DNA of 64,000 nucleotides from Ignavibacteriales bacterium (lineage in GTDB: Bacteria > Bacteroidota > Ignavibacteria > Ignavibacteriales > Ignavibacteriaceae). Made by a program: the position numbers and the translations under genes. Location of the stretch: contig JADJNX010000023.1 of assembly GCA_016714125.1 (NCBI GenBank), forward strand, positions 73,385-137,384, written 5' to 3'. The first letter of the stretch is position 1. Every line of letters begins with the position of its first letter. The notes under the pieces were generated by a model. It saw only the letters and a program-made list of their open reading frames with translations, ran no database searches and had not been told where the DNA came from. Positions 17,855 to 27,950 of the stretch are shown here, one piece after another.

Positions 17855-20053
17855 GTGGAAAAGGAAAAAGAAGAACAAAAGAATGAATTGCTGAACGAAC
17901 AGAAACCTACTGCCGCTAATAAGCCTGCAGAAGAGAGCGTTTCAACTGTCAGTGGGGACCATAATATAGAGAAAACATTAACGGGTGAATCAAAAAAAGA
18001 AACTATTTCTGAAGCAAAAGTCGAAGAATCAAAAGAATCTCCAAAAATGGGAAGACCGGACAAAACTGAAGAGGCAACCGAAACTCCGGTTATAGTATCA
18101 CAAAAAGAAGTGATTGTAAAAGCCCCCAACAGCCATGTTTACAAAATCAAAGAGCGTGTTGAAGGCGACGTTGTTCCTGAAGTTGTAAAACAGATCGAAA
18201 AAAGACCTGGAACTGTTAAAGAGACAGAAAATAAATCTGAGCCCCTTACACAAGTACACAAAACAGAAGACGCTGTAAAACAGGTTGAAAAGATGCCTGA
18301 ACAGGTAAAATCGACTGAAACAACTTCCGATCCTTTGATCACAGAAAGACCGGTTTCGGGCTCCGGATTAACTTCTGTTTTGGAACCCAAAGTGGCATCG
18401 GATAATGCTGCCGGTAGAGATGAAGTTCCACAAAAACTGACACCAATCAGCAACGAACTTAAATCGGCTGGGGACGAATTCCCATTTCAGGATGATTTAA
18501 CTACAATCGAGAAAAAGATTGAACCGGAAACCAGTTCTTCTGAAGATAAACCCGAGGAAGCTCCCAAAGCGACTCCTCACCATCGGAATGAGCCAAGAAC
18601 TGATAGAGGCAGACCGGGACAAAGCAGAGATAATACCAGAACCCCCGGGAACAGGAATCAACCCCGTGTCCAACAACCAAAAAAGGAATCCACCACCGAT
18701 CCAACTATCGTGAATGTCAAAGTTGACAAAGGATTGGTTAAGACTCCAGGTGAGATCGAGACTCCAACTCCAACACCACCTCCAGTGAGAGTAAGGGGAG
18801 ATGTTCCTCTGAGAAGAGAGCCACGCGAACACACGCGTCAGCCTCATGTTCGTACGGAAAATACCCGCACTCCTGTTAGCAGAGAGAAAGAACCCGTTGC
18901 TCAGGTTGAGGATAAAGAACCTGTAGTCCGTCAGGAAAGAGTTGTTAAAGAGCCTGTCACGAGAAATGAACCCAGAGAAAGGGAGATAACCCCGCGTCCT
19001 GATAATCGCGACAAGGATCGGAACTCAGGCAGGAGAAACCCAAGAGAGCCTTACAGATCGAACCAACAGCAATCGCAGGCTCAACAGCCTCCGCAGAAGC
19101 CAAAATTTAGGTTCAATTTTAACAAAGTCTCTGTTGTTGTGCCCCTTTTCAACGAGGATGAATCTCTGATTCACCTTGCCAATGAAATAAAATCAGCATT
19201 TAAAGACCTTCCATTAACTTTGGAGGTGATTTTTGTTGATGATGGTTCAACTGACAAATCACTCAGAATTATTAAAGATATTTGCAGAACCGACCAAAGA
19301 TTTAAATACATCAGTTTTCAGCAAAATTTTGGTAAATCGGCAGCACTTAATGTAGGCTTTAAAGCCGCAAAAGGTGATGTAGTTGTAACTATGGATGCCG
19401 ATCTCCAGGATGATCCACATGAAATCGTAAACCTCCTCAAAAAAATTGAAGAAGGCCACGACATGGTTTCAGGTTGGAAAAAGACAAGATATGACCCCTT
19501 CATAAAAAAATATACTTCGCGTTTATTCAATTTTGTCACTGCTAAAATGAGTGGAATTAAAATCCACGATTTTAACTGTGGACTTAAAGCTTACAAAAAA
19601 ACCGTAGTAGATAATCTCAATATCTATGGCGAAATGCACAGATATATCCCGATCCTTGCTAAATGGAAAGGGTTTACTGTAACGGAATTGCCGGTTAAAC
19701 ACAGTCCAAGAAAATTTGGAGTCACCAAATTTGGTGCTTCCCGTTTTTTCAAAGGATTTGTTGATTTGATTACGGTAACTTTTATTACCCGCTACATCAA
19801 ACGCCCAATGCACCTCTTTGGTTTTTTTGGAGCGATTGCATTTCTCCTTGGTTTCGCGATCAATGGATATCTTTCTTACGAGTGGATTTTCGACCATCAA
19901 CCTTTGAGCAACAGACCCCTCCTTTTGTTGGGAATGCTCTTGATGATAGTTGGCGTTCAATTCTTTACTACAGGTTTGCTTGGTGAATTAATGGTACATA
20001 ATTTCCAGACCGATAAAGAATATTCGATTAAAGATTCAAATGTTCGCGGTTAG
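17855..20053 (+). CDS. Family 2 glycosyltransferase (DPM1/GtrB-like) with long disordered N-terminus
   Basis: A 732-residue protein. Residues 1 to about 420 are low-complexity and highly charged, rich in Glu, Lys, Pro, Thr and Arg, with recurring EPV, KEPVTR and REPRE patterns. From about residue 424 a normal GT2 domain begins (KVSVVVPLFNEDES), with VIFVDDGSTDKSL, the metal-binding DADLQDDP motif and RKFGVTKFG. Two C-terminal TM helices follow (about 650-710). The GT part resembles polyprenyl-phosphate sugar transferases that load lipid carriers for export. The start is a GTG. The disordered extension is unusual, and since no stop or start signal separates it, I treat it as part of the protein. 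It heads the surface polysaccharide gene block; the next gene starts 5 bp later. Confidence 0.85.
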   Translation: MEKEKEEQKNELLNEQKPTAANKPAEESVSTVSGDHNIEKTLTGESKKETISEAKVEESKESPKMGRPDKTEEATETPVIVSQKEVIVKAPNSHVYKIKERVEGDVVPEVVKQIEKRPGTVKETENKSEPLTQVHKTEDAVKQVEKMPEQVKSTETTSDPLITERPVSGSGLTSVLEPKVASDNAAGRDEVPQKLTPISNELKSAGDEFPFQDDLTTIEKKIEPETSSSEDKPEEAPKATPHHRNEPRTDRGRPGQSRDNTRTPGNRNQPRVQQPKKESTTDPTIVNVKVDKGLVKTPGEIETPTPTPPPVRVRGDVPLRREPREHTRQPHVRTENTRTPVSREKEPVAQVEDKEPVVRQERVVKEPVTRNEPREREITPRPDNRDKDRNSGRRNPREPYRSNQQQSQAQQPPQKPKFRFNFNKVSVVVPLFNEDESLIHLANEIKSAFKDLPLTLEVIFVDDGSTDKSLRIIKDICRTDQRFKYISFQQNFGKSAALNVGFKAAKGDVVVTMDADLQDDPHEIVNLLKKIEEGHDMVSGWKKTRYDPFIKKYTSRLFNFVTAKMSGIKIHDFNCGLKAYKKTVVDNLNIYGEMHRYIPILAKWKGFTVTELPVKHSPRKFGVTKFGASRFFKGFVDLITVTFITRYIKRPMHLFGFFGAIAFLLGFAINGYLSYEWIFDHQPLSNRPLLLLGMLLMIVGVQFFTTGLLGELMVHNFQTDKEYSIKDSNVRG

Positions 20054-20058
20054 AGATT

Positions 20059-20871
20059 ATGCATTACGATCCAGTTAAAAATGTATTCGCAGCAGTAATC
20101 AAAAAACTTCCCTTTACGAGAGTCTTGTTCTACAAGACTCTCGATCTTATGTTCCTCAGATCATGGTATGTCAGAAGAGAACTTGGCAAACTTCGTGATA
20201 AAGCAGGAAGCAGAAAGTTAAATATCTACGATGCAGGAAGCGGTTTTGGTCAGTATACCCACTTTATGGCAAAAAACATGACCCCTTGCGACATCTATTC
20301 AGTGGATGTAAAAGAAGAATGGATGAATGATTGTCGTGAATTCTTTGGAAGCACGGGGATCAAAAATGTTACATTTGGAGTGGAAGACCTGACAAAGATA
20401 GACCACAAAGAAAAATTTGATCTCATCGTCTGTGTTGATGTAATGGAACATATTGCCGAAGATGTCACTGTTTTCCAAAATTTTTATAATGCCCTGAAAC
20501 CGGGTGGTTATGTTTTAATAAATTCCCCTTCAATCTATGGTGGCAGTGATGTTCACGGTGAGGATGAGGAGAGTTTTATTGGTGAACATGCCCGCGATGG
20601 TTATTCAAAAGAAGAACTCACTGAAAAAATGGAGCCTTTGGGTCTTTCACTTTACCAGTCGAAATATACTTATGGATTTTGGGGTGATAAAGCATGGCGA
20701 CTTGGTATCAAATATCCTATGCTGATGTTAAATGCATCAAAAGCATTTTTTATTCTTCTACCATTCTACTATTTGTTCACACTTTTACCAGTACTGTTCA
20801 TGATGTATGTCGATTATTCCTCCGACAATGAAAAAGGATCAGGAATAAACTACATCGCCTACAAAAAGTAA
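20059..20871 (+). CDS. Class I SAM-dependent methyltransferase
   Basis: A 270-residue protein with the SAM-binding motif IYDAGSGFGQYTHFMA (about residues 55-70). Motif II/III-like segments are FDLIVCVDVMEHIAED and NALKPGGYVLINSP. A hydrophobic helix pair near the C-terminus (FFILLPFYYLFTLLPVLFMM) suggests membrane association. Its place between a GT2 and a YfhO protein suggests methylation of a lipid or glycan intermediate. Substrate unknown. Confidence 0.87.
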   Translation: MHYDPVKNVFAAVIKKLPFTRVLFYKTLDLMFLRSWYVRRELGKLRDKAGSRKLNIYDAGSGFGQYTHFMAKNMTPCDIYSVDVKEEWMNDCREFFGSTGIKNVTFGVEDLTKIDHKEKFDLIVCVDVMEHIAEDVTVFQNFYNALKPGGYVLINSPSIYGGSDVHGEDEESFIGEHARDGYSKEELTEKMEPLGLSLYQSKYTYGFWGDKAWRLGIKYPMLMLNASKAFFILLPFYYLFTLLPVLFMMYVDYSSDNEKGSGINYIAYKK

Positions 20872-20895
20872 AACAAATTTCAATCCGGAGTTTTA

Positions 20896-23460
20896 ATGGC
20901 TAAAAAGACAACCACTGTCAAGGAAATAAGAAAAAAAGAGAAAGAACCGATCGGTTTTGATCTGGACGCAAATGTCCCTGCTAGATATCTAAATCTCTCG
21001 GTGATTGGTCTAATCATCGTGATTTTCCTTATTTTTCTGTCACCTCTATTCTTTCAAGGAAAGATTTTTCAGTCGGGCGATATAATTGCCTCTGAAAGCG
21101 CAACATCCTATCTACAAAAAGCAAGAGAAGGCTTTACTCTCTGGAATCCGCATATCTTTACTGGTATGCCGGCATACGCATTGTCAGTCGGTTATACCTG
21201 GTTCAACCTTATTTATGTGGCTCTAACCTCGATTCGTGAACTGTTTGTATGGGTGTTTGGCAACGATTTTGTAAGATGGGCTTTCTACCTGATCGTTCTA
21301 GGAATCACAACATTTTACCTCATGAAAATGTTAACCAAAAACACAATGGTGAGCCTTTTTTCATCCCTTGCAACGGCACTTTCTACAGGGTTGGTTGTTT
21401 TCCTTTATATTGGACATGTAACAAAGCTGACATCTCTGGCTTTCTTTCCGATAATCTTTTTGATCCTGTTGCGAAATCAGCAAAAATTCCGACTACTCGA
21501 CTTTTTTATCCTGACAATAGCTCTGCAACTTATCGTTCAAGGCTTCCATGTTCAGATAATCTTTTATATCCTGTTTACCGTAGCGATTTTCTTTACATTC
21601 TACATTGTTCGGGCACTTATTATAAAAGATAACGGACTTCTGAAAACCACAATCAAATCCGCTCTCCTTTTTACCGGAGCTTCTCTAATTGCAATTGGTA
21701 TTCAGGCCGATAATCTTACCCAGATTTATGAATATACCCCCCACTCAACCCGTGGAACGGCAAGTATTCTTGATAAATCGGCACAAGCCGGTGGCGAAGA
21801 AGATAAAAGCAAAAATTCAGAATACTATAAATATCACACTGATTGGTCATTTTCACCGGGCGAAGTGATGACATTCATCATCCCGTCATGGTATGGATTT
21901 GGTAATTCTGAACAGGTTATCAATGGCGAAAAATATAAGTTAAACACCTATTTTGGTCAGATGCCTTTTGTGGATGTGGCAATGTATATGGGTGTGCTTG
22001 TCTTTTTCCTTGCCCTTTTTGGTATGGTCAGCCGCTGGCGTGAACCATTTGTGATGTTCCTTACGATTCTGACATCAATTGCACTTTTGATCTCTTTTGG
22101 AAGGAATTTCCCTTTATTCTTTGACCTGCTTTTTAATTATTTCCCTAATTTTGATAAATTCAGGGTTCCTTCAATGATCCTTATTATCCCGCAGATGGTA
22201 ATGCCATTGCTCGCAGGATTGGGACTCATGAAAATAGTTGAACTCGGTAAAGAGAAAAATGTGACCTGGGAAAAAGTTATCATGGGTATTGCCGGAGTTT
22301 CTTCGGTACTTTTTGTATTCTCTCTTCTTGGAAGAGGTGGAATGATTTCCTGGGTTTCAAACCGCTTTGCATTGTCAGAAAAAGCAGCTCAATATCCAAA
22401 AGAGGCAATTTCTATTGTTGGGAATGCAGCCGGCGAAATGTTTGCAAACGATGCTATCATCAACTTCCTGATTGTTGCAGTTGTTTTTTGGCTCGCATGG
22501 TTTTTTATCAAAAAACGGGTTTCTGCACTGGTTTTTACCTCTGTTGTCGTTTTACTTTGTGTTGCCGATCTTTGGAGAGTCTCCTCCAGGGGTGCCGAAT
22601 ATACAGACGCTCCTTCAACAAGTATAGAATTCTCTGAACCTTATTATATTAAAGCGATCAAAGCGCAAAAAGATGATAAAAATAATCCTTTCAGAATACT
22701 TAACCTGAAAATGGACGGTTCAAGAGGTTCAATACAGAATAACGGCAACTTTAATGCATATTTCCTCATGGAAGATATGTATGGTTATTCTGCAATAAAG
22801 CCAAGAGCCTATCAGGATTATCTTGATATCGTCAAAACTCCTGCAAATGAGACATTTATTAACATGACCGGTACAAAATACCTTGTGCTCGATCAACCGG
22901 GAATTCCATTTGAAGGATGTGTACCCGTTGCTATGGACACGACTTCGAAAACCTTTGTCCTGGAAAATAAAAACGCTTTACCACGCGCCTTTTTTGTTAA
23001 CCGTGTAGAAAACAAAAAGGCTCTTGAAATTCTTGAGATGGTAAGGGACAACAAATTTAAGCCGCAAGATGTAGCTTTTGTTTCAGGTCATGATGTGAAA
23101 GTTGATCCAATCGATTCAACAGTTACTTCAAAGATCACAAAATATACTGATGAAGTCCTCGAACTTGATGTTAACACTTCAGGTAATAATTTCCTCTTCT
23201 TCAGTACCACATACCATAAAAAAGGATGGCATGCTTATGCAGATGGTAAAGAAGTGGAAATACACAATGCCAACCACAACTTTATGGGTATTGTGGTGCC
23301 TAAAGGGACTAAAAAGGTAAAATTTGAATATGCTCCCGAAAGTTTCTTTATTGCAAAATATACTGCTCTAACCCTCAGTTCTTTTGTAACATTTGGTCTG
23401 ATAATCACATTGATCATCGGATACCTGAAGTCGAAGAAGAAGGAAGAGGTTGCAGAGTAA
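20896..23460 (+). CDS. YfhO-like multi-pass membrane protein
   Basis: An 854-residue protein with a short charged N-terminus, about 12-14 TM helices and an extracytoplasmic C-terminal domain (about residues 610-810) before a last TM helix. The loop GKIFQSGDIIASESATSYLQ and the build match the bacterial YfhO family (GT-C-like, implicated in glycosylation of cell-surface polymers). GGAG precedes the ATG. The next gene starts inside its last codons. Confidence 0.82.
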   Translation: MAKKTTTVKEIRKKEKEPIGFDLDANVPARYLNLSVIGLIIVIFLIFLSPLFFQGKIFQSGDIIASESATSYLQKAREGFTLWNPHIFTGMPAYALSVGYTWFNLIYVALTSIRELFVWVFGNDFVRWAFYLIVLGITTFYLMKMLTKNTMVSLFSSLATALSTGLVVFLYIGHVTKLTSLAFFPIIFLILLRNQQKFRLLDFFILTIALQLIVQGFHVQIIFYILFTVAIFFTFYIVRALIIKDNGLLKTTIKSALLFTGASLIAIGIQADNLTQIYEYTPHSTRGTASILDKSAQAGGEEDKSKNSEYYKYHTDWSFSPGEVMTFIIPSWYGFGNSEQVINGEKYKLNTYFGQMPFVDVAMYMGVLVFFLALFGMVSRWREPFVMFLTILTSIALLISFGRNFPLFFDLLFNYFPNFDKFRVPSMILIIPQMVMPLLAGLGLMKIVELGKEKNVTWEKVIMGIAGVSSVLFVFSLLGRGGMISWVSNRFALSEKAAQYPKEAISIVGNAAGEMFANDAIINFLIVAVVFWLAWFFIKKRVSALVFTSVVVLLCVADLWRVSSRGAEYTDAPSTSIEFSEPYYIKAIKAQKDDKNNPFRILNLKMDGSRGSIQNNGNFNAYFLMEDMYGYSAIKPRAYQDYLDIVKTPANETFINMTGTKYLVLDQPGIPFEGCVPVAMDTTSKTFVLENKNALPRAFFVNRVENKKALEILEMVRDNKFKPQDVAFVSGHDVKVDPIDSTVTSKITKYTDEVLELDVNTSGNNFLFFSTTYHKKGWHAYADGKEVEIHNANHNFMGIVVPKGTKKVKFEYAPESFFIAKYTALTLSSFVTFGLIITLIIGYLKSKKKEEVAE

Positions 23461-24793
23461 AACCAAAATTAATTTCGGTTCTGAATCATTCAGGAAGTAT
23501 TTTGTAAATACTTCCTGGATGTTTGCCGAAAGGGTGATTAAGCTCCTTTTAAGCTTTTTCATCGGAATTTTCCTCGTCAGGTATCTTGGTCCCGATCAAT
23601 TTGGTATCCTCTCTTACGCAGTAAGTTTTGCCCTCCTTTTTGCCAGTCTTGCCAACTTTGGTCTCGACAATATCCTTGTCAGAGAGCTCGTAAAGTTCCC
23701 CGAAGAACAAAATACCATCCTCGGTTCAGCATTTATGCTACGTGTGGTTGGTTCAGCAGCAGTCCTGATAATTACATGGTTTGCGGTTCAAATCAACAAC
23801 GAGTCGGATGATGTTGCTTTGTTGATTTACATTATTTCTGCAGGAACAATTTTTCAGGCATTCCATGTAATTGAATTCTTCTTCCAGGGGAAAGTTCAGG
23901 CAAAATTCTCAGCAACTGTGCAGTCTTCATCAGCCATGCTGGCTTCTTTGTTTCGGCTCCTGATGATCCTTCTCTCCGGTGGACTGGTTTGGTTTGCTTT
24001 TATTCAGGCCCTTGAGCCCATCCTGATAGCTGCAGGATTTGTGCTGGTTTTTACTCTTCGGAAAGAAAGTATCCTTAAATGGCGCTTTAACAAAGATGTG
24101 GCAAGAAGACTTTTCCATGATGCCTGGCCACTTATCCTTGCAAGTCTTGCTGTTTCAATCTACATCAGAGTGGGACAAATTTTCATTACCAACATGCTCA
24201 GTCCTGAACAAAACGGCTATTACGCCGCAGCAGTCAGACTTTGTGAAGCCTGGTACTTCATTCCCATGGCTATCTCAAGCTCTCTTCTTCCCGCTATTGT
24301 CAGCGCAAAGGGTGTTAGTGAAGAGCTTTATAAATCACGACTACAAAAACTTTACGATCTTCTTTCTTTTATTTCCATAGCAATTGCAGTCCCGGTAACA
24401 TTTTTCTCTGAAGAGATCATCGTACTTCTGCTGGGACAAAAATTCCTCCCGGCTGCACCAGTCCTCACCATTTATATCTGGGCAGGAGTGGGAACATTTC
24501 TTGGAGTCGCGAGTTCTCAGTTTCTGGTAATAGAAAATTTTACTAAACTGGCATTCTTCCGAACACTTGCAGGTTTGGTTTTGAATATAATTCTTAATTT
24601 TTTACTAATTCCAGAGATGGGGATAGTCGGTTCTGCTTTAGCGACATTGATTTCGTATAATTTTGCTACTTTTACATTATTATTTTTTCCAAACACAAGA
24701 GAACAGGCACTCATGATGCTTAAGTCGCTGACTCTTGTAAACTTACCAAAGGCACTTATAGGACTATGGCAGTTACTCTTTCCAAAAAAATAA
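23450..24793 (+). CDS. Polysaccharide/oligosaccharide flippase (Wzx/MATE-like)
   Basis: A 447-residue protein with about 12-14 TM helices and the family signature SWMFAERVIKLLLSFFIGIF followed by LVRYLGPDQFGILSYA. It moves lipid-linked oligosaccharides across the inner membrane. The start is probably TTG 23450, overlapping the yfhO-like stop by 11 bp, with AGGA 5 nt upstream. Expected partners, a GT2 and later glycosyltransferases, are in the same operon. Confidence 0.88.
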   Translation: MQSKTKINFGSESFRKYFVNTSWMFAERVIKLLLSFFIGIFLVRYLGPDQFGILSYAVSFALLFASLANFGLDNILVRELVKFPEEQNTILGSAFMLRVVGSAAVLIITWFAVQINNESDDVALLIYIISAGTIFQAFHVIEFFFQGKVQAKFSATVQSSSAMLASLFRLLMILLSGGLVWFAFIQALEPILIAAGFVLVFTLRKESILKWRFNKDVARRLFHDAWPLILASLAVSIYIRVGQIFITNMLSPEQNGYYAAAVRLCEAWYFIPMAISSSLLPAIVSAKGVSEELYKSRLQKLYDLLSFISIAIAVPVTFFSEEIIVLLLGQKFLPAAPVLTIYIWAGVGTFLGVASSQFLVIENFTKLAFFRTLAGLVLNIILNFLLIPEMGIVGSALATLISYNFATFTLLFFPNTREQALMMLKSLTLVNLPKALIGLWQLLFPKK

Positions 24794-25428
24794 ATACTTT
24801 CCTTCGGCTCCTTGTTAAGCCAAAAATGATAAATGTTCTTGTATCTTTTTATCATAGTGGTTATTTGCTTGAAACGGGATGGATCAGGTCATATCTGAAT
24901 GGATTTCCTGTCGATAAAGCAGGGAATTCACTCCCTTGGTTTACCCTGAGTTTTATCTCTTTCCTTGAAACCCGACTCGATAAAAGCATTAAAATCTTTG
25001 AGTATGGAGCAGGGAATTCGACAATCTACTTCTCTTCACGAGTGAACAACCTGACTTCAATTGAAAGCGATTCTGCATGGTTAAAACAATTAAAAACCAA
25101 ACTTTCGCAGAATTGTATCATTGAGTCAGTTTCCTCAACAGACCCAGATGCTTATTCGAAGAGAATATTCGACTTCGATCAAAAATTTGATGTTGTGATC
25201 GTTGATGCCATCTTCAGGAATGAATCAATGATCAATTGCATCCCTGCACTCTCTGAGAGAGGTGTTGTTATACTTGATGATTCTGAAAGGGAAGAATACC
25301 AGTCAACCATTAACGAAATGTTGAAACTGGGATTCAAAAAAATAGACTTCTGGGGTATGGCTCCCGGAGTTACTTTTAATAAATGTACTTCAATTTTTTA
25401 CAAATCAAATAATTGTATGGGAATTTAG
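24766..25428 (+). CDS. SAM-dependent methyltransferase-like protein
   Basis: A 220-residue protein with a Rossmann SAM-binding motif, KIFEYGAGNSTIYFSSRV, followed by NLTSIESDSAWLKQLK and FDVVIVDAIF. The SAM-like GxGxS loop followed by an acidic residue is intact. It overlaps the flippase gene by 28 bp and ends directly before the next ATG, so it is part of the polysaccharide operon. Substrate unknown. Confidence 0.75.
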   Translation: MAVTLSKKINTFLRLLVKPKMINVLVSFYHSGYLLETGWIRSYLNGFPVDKAGNSLPWFTLSFISFLETRLDKSIKIFEYGAGNSTIYFSSRVNNLTSIESDSAWLKQLKTKLSQNCIIESVSSTDPDAYSKRIFDFDQKFDVVIVDAIFRNESMINCIPALSERGVVILDDSEREEYQSTINEMLKLGFKKIDFWGMAPGVTFNKCTSIFYKSNNCMGI

Positions 25429-26058
25429 ATGTTTAGAGAATTAAGAATTAAAATATATTTTGCTCTTGCACCTGTTTTAAAGTTTTTCTCCCTGATAGCA
25501 TGGAAATCGTATAAGAGTAAAAACAAGACAATTAAACTTGTGGTTGGTGCCGGTGGTACTCATTTTGGTGGTTGGTTTTCAACCGATATTGCAACTCTCG
25601 ATCTGACAAAAGAGTCCGATTTTAAGCTCTATTTCTCCGAGAGGAAGATTGATTTTGTACTTGCTGAGCATGTATTTGAACATATCAGTGACAGTAATCT
25701 GGAATTAATTATTTCGAATCTTTTCAAATATTCAAATGAAAATGCCAGAATAAGAATTGCCGTTCCGGATGGCTACCACAATGATCCTGTTTATATCGAG
25801 TATGTAAAACCGGGAGGTTCAGGTGCAGGAGCACATGATCACAGACAACTTTTCACTTACAAGTCCCTCGGTGGCTGGTTCGAGAAATATGGTTTTGAAG
25901 CACATGCCGTTGAATATTGGGACGAAAATGGAGTGTTTCATAAAGGCTACAAAGATGACGATTATGGATATGTGTCCAGATCATTTGTAAATGATGATCG
26001 AAATGCCGGTGGCAAACCTGTTTACACTTCTCTTGTTATGGATTTTATTAAAAAATGA
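25429..26058 (+). CDS. SAM-dependent methyltransferase-like protein
   Basis: A 209-residue protein. KLVVGAGGTHFGGWFSTDI, FVLAEHVFEHISDSNLELII and RIRIAVPDGYHNDPVYIEY match the methyltransferases found in glycan gene clusters, with a class I fold and a glycine-rich loop. A hydrophobic N-terminal helix may attach it to the membrane. Its ATG follows the previous stop with no gap, and its end overlaps the next ATG (ATGA). Confidence 0.75.
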   Translation: MFRELRIKIYFALAPVLKFFSLIAWKSYKSKNKTIKLVVGAGGTHFGGWFSTDIATLDLTKESDFKLYFSERKIDFVLAEHVFEHISDSNLELIISNLFKYSNENARIRIAVPDGYHNDPVYIEYVKPGGSGAGAHDHRQLFTYKSLGGWFEKYGFEAHAVEYWDENGVFHKGYKDDDYGYVSRSFVNDDRNAGGKPVYTSLVMDFIKK

Positions 26059-26963
26059 CAGCACCTGTTGTCCTTTTTGTCTTTAAGAGACCCGAACACA
26101 CAAATTCAACCATCAAGTCACTGGCAGCTAATCCTGAAGCGAAAGACACCGATTTATTCATTTTTTCCGATGGGGGAAGAAATGAAGATGAAATGAAGGA
26201 TGTTGAAGAAGTCAGAGAAATAATCTCCCGGGTTGAAGGATTCAGATCGGTGCATTCTGTTTTGTCTGATAAAAACAAAGGTCTAGCACGATCAATTATT
26301 GACGGAGTTACTACTCTACTTCAGGATCATAATGAGATAATTGTTCTGGAAGATGATATGGAAGTTGCACCCTCATTCTTGAGTTATATGAATTTTAACC
26401 TTGATGCATACAAAGACAATCAGCAAGTTGCGTCTGTGCATGCTTATTGTTATCCATTCAAAGAAAAACTTCCCCCTTTCTTTTTTTTGAGAGGCGCCGA
26501 TTGTTGGGGATGGGCAACCTGGAAAAGAGCTTGGAATCTATTCGAAGAAAGTGGCGAAAAGCTATTGCAGGAGCTCACGACAAAAAATCTAAAAGACGAA
26601 TTTGATTATTATGGTGCTGCTTCAAAGGTCAGGATGTTGAAAAACCAGATTGATGGGAAAGTTGATTCCTGGGCAATCAGATGGGATGCTTCCATATTTT
26701 TAAATAATATGTTAACTCTTTATCCCGGGAAATCATTACTCAAAAATATCGGAGCTGATGGAGGTGGTACACACACCAAAAGTACAAAAATATTTAATGT
26801 GGATGACTTCGAATCACTCCCTGAGTTGGTCAAGATACCTGTAGAAGAAAATTCGCTTGCACAAAAAGCATTTTCAAATTTTTATCTTCGGAGTAAACGA
26901 CTAAATCCATTTGTACGAATCATCTTCTTTCTTAAATCAAAAAATATGATACCCCGCAGGTAA
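26055..26963 (+). CDS. Glycosyltransferase (GT-A fold, GNT-I/GT2-like)
   Basis: A 302-residue enzyme beginning APVVLFVFKRPEHTNSTI, with the acidic metal/donor site LEDDMEVAPSFLSYMN (about residues 97-112) and the conserved FFLRGADCWGWATWKRAW. This is a family of sugar transferases found in O-antigen and capsule loci. Translationally coupled to the previous gene by ATGA. Donor and acceptor unknown. Confidence 0.83.
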   Translation: MTAPVVLFVFKRPEHTNSTIKSLAANPEAKDTDLFIFSDGGRNEDEMKDVEEVREIISRVEGFRSVHSVLSDKNKGLARSIIDGVTTLLQDHNEIIVLEDDMEVAPSFLSYMNFNLDAYKDNQQVASVHAYCYPFKEKLPPFFFLRGADCWGWATWKRAWNLFEESGEKLLQELTTKNLKDEFDYYGAASKVRMLKNQIDGKVDSWAIRWDASIFLNNMLTLYPGKSLLKNIGADGGGTHTKSTKIFNVDDFESLPELVKIPVEENSLAQKAFSNFYLRSKRLNPFVRIIFFLKSKNMIPRR

Positions 26964-26968
26964 CCGGT

Positions 26969-27947
26969 ATGAAAAATATTTTAATCATTAGACTTAGTTC
27001 GCTTGGAGACATTCTGCTGACTACTCCTGTCATCAGATCGTTAAAAAAAACTTCTTCCTGATTGTAATATAGATTACCTTACAAAAATTGAAAACAGAGA
27101 GGCACTTGAGTTTAATCCTCATCTCAGAAAAGTATATATTTTCAGAGAAGAAACCTCACTTGATGAACTTACTGCCGGCAGATACGATCTGGTTATCGAC
27201 CTTCAAAACAACATGAAATCGATAAAACTAACTTCCGGAGTTGAGAGGAAAATCAGGTTTAACAAGTCCAATGTGAAAAAATTCCTCCTGGTTAACTTTA
27301 AACTAAATCTGCTTGAAAACTTTCCACAGATTCCCGAAAGATATGCTCTGTCCATTAAACGGAGTGGATATCTTCCCGGTTTTGAGCTTGATAATGAGGG
27401 ACTTGAGATGAAGTTCCCCGTTCAGGAAGTACCTCTCGACCCGCGAAATGACTACATCGCCATCGCCCCAGGATCAAAACATTTTACAAAAAGATGGCCG
27501 GAATACCATTTTGCCGTTTTGTGCAGGATGATACTCGATTCAGGCGCAATCCCTGTTTTGATTGGAGGAACAAGCGATCTTAAAATCTGTTCAGCAATAC
27601 AGGAGTCGGAACCGGGAGTAATTAACCTCTGCTCAGAGAACGAACTTTTTAGGATATCCTCTATTTTAGCTCAGTGTAAAGCTGCCGTTACATGCGATTC
27701 CGGATTGATGCATCTTTCATGTGCAGTAAAAACTCCTGTACTCGTGATTTTTGGTTCAACCGTTCAGGAATTTGGGTTCACTCCATATAAAAACAAAAGT
27801 ATTGTGATCGAGAACGACTCACTGTCTTGCAGACCCTGTTCCCACATCGGAAAGAGTTATTGCCCACAAAAACATTTTAAGTGTTTAACAGATATTCAAC
27901 CGGCAGATGTTTTCGAAAGTCTCTCCCGACTTGTTTATGAGGATTGA
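26969..27947 (+). CDS. Heptosyltransferase-type GT9 glycosyltransferase (frameshifted)
   Basis: The ATG at 26969 gives MKNILIIRLSSLGDILLTTP, the diagnostic N-terminus of GT9 (WaaC/WaaF) enzymes. The frame fails at a run of eight A (27043-27050). One base on, it continues LLPDCNIDYLTKIENREAL and runs to 27947 with the C-terminal GT9 motifs IAIAPGSKHFTKRWP and AAVTCDSGLMHLSCAVKTPV. Removing one A restores a protein of about 325 residues, the normal size. These enzymes add heptose (or related sugar) to the LPS inner core. The next gene, KDO transferase, supports a core-LPS role. Confidence 0.88.
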
Positions 27948-27950
27948 CCC

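Noticed and set aside
17788..18129. Minus-strand open frame opposite the glycosyltransferase N-terminus
   Set aside because: Ser/Thr-rich antisense shadow of the Glu/Lys-rich coding frame; the same holds for the frames at 18139-18453 and 18497-18847.
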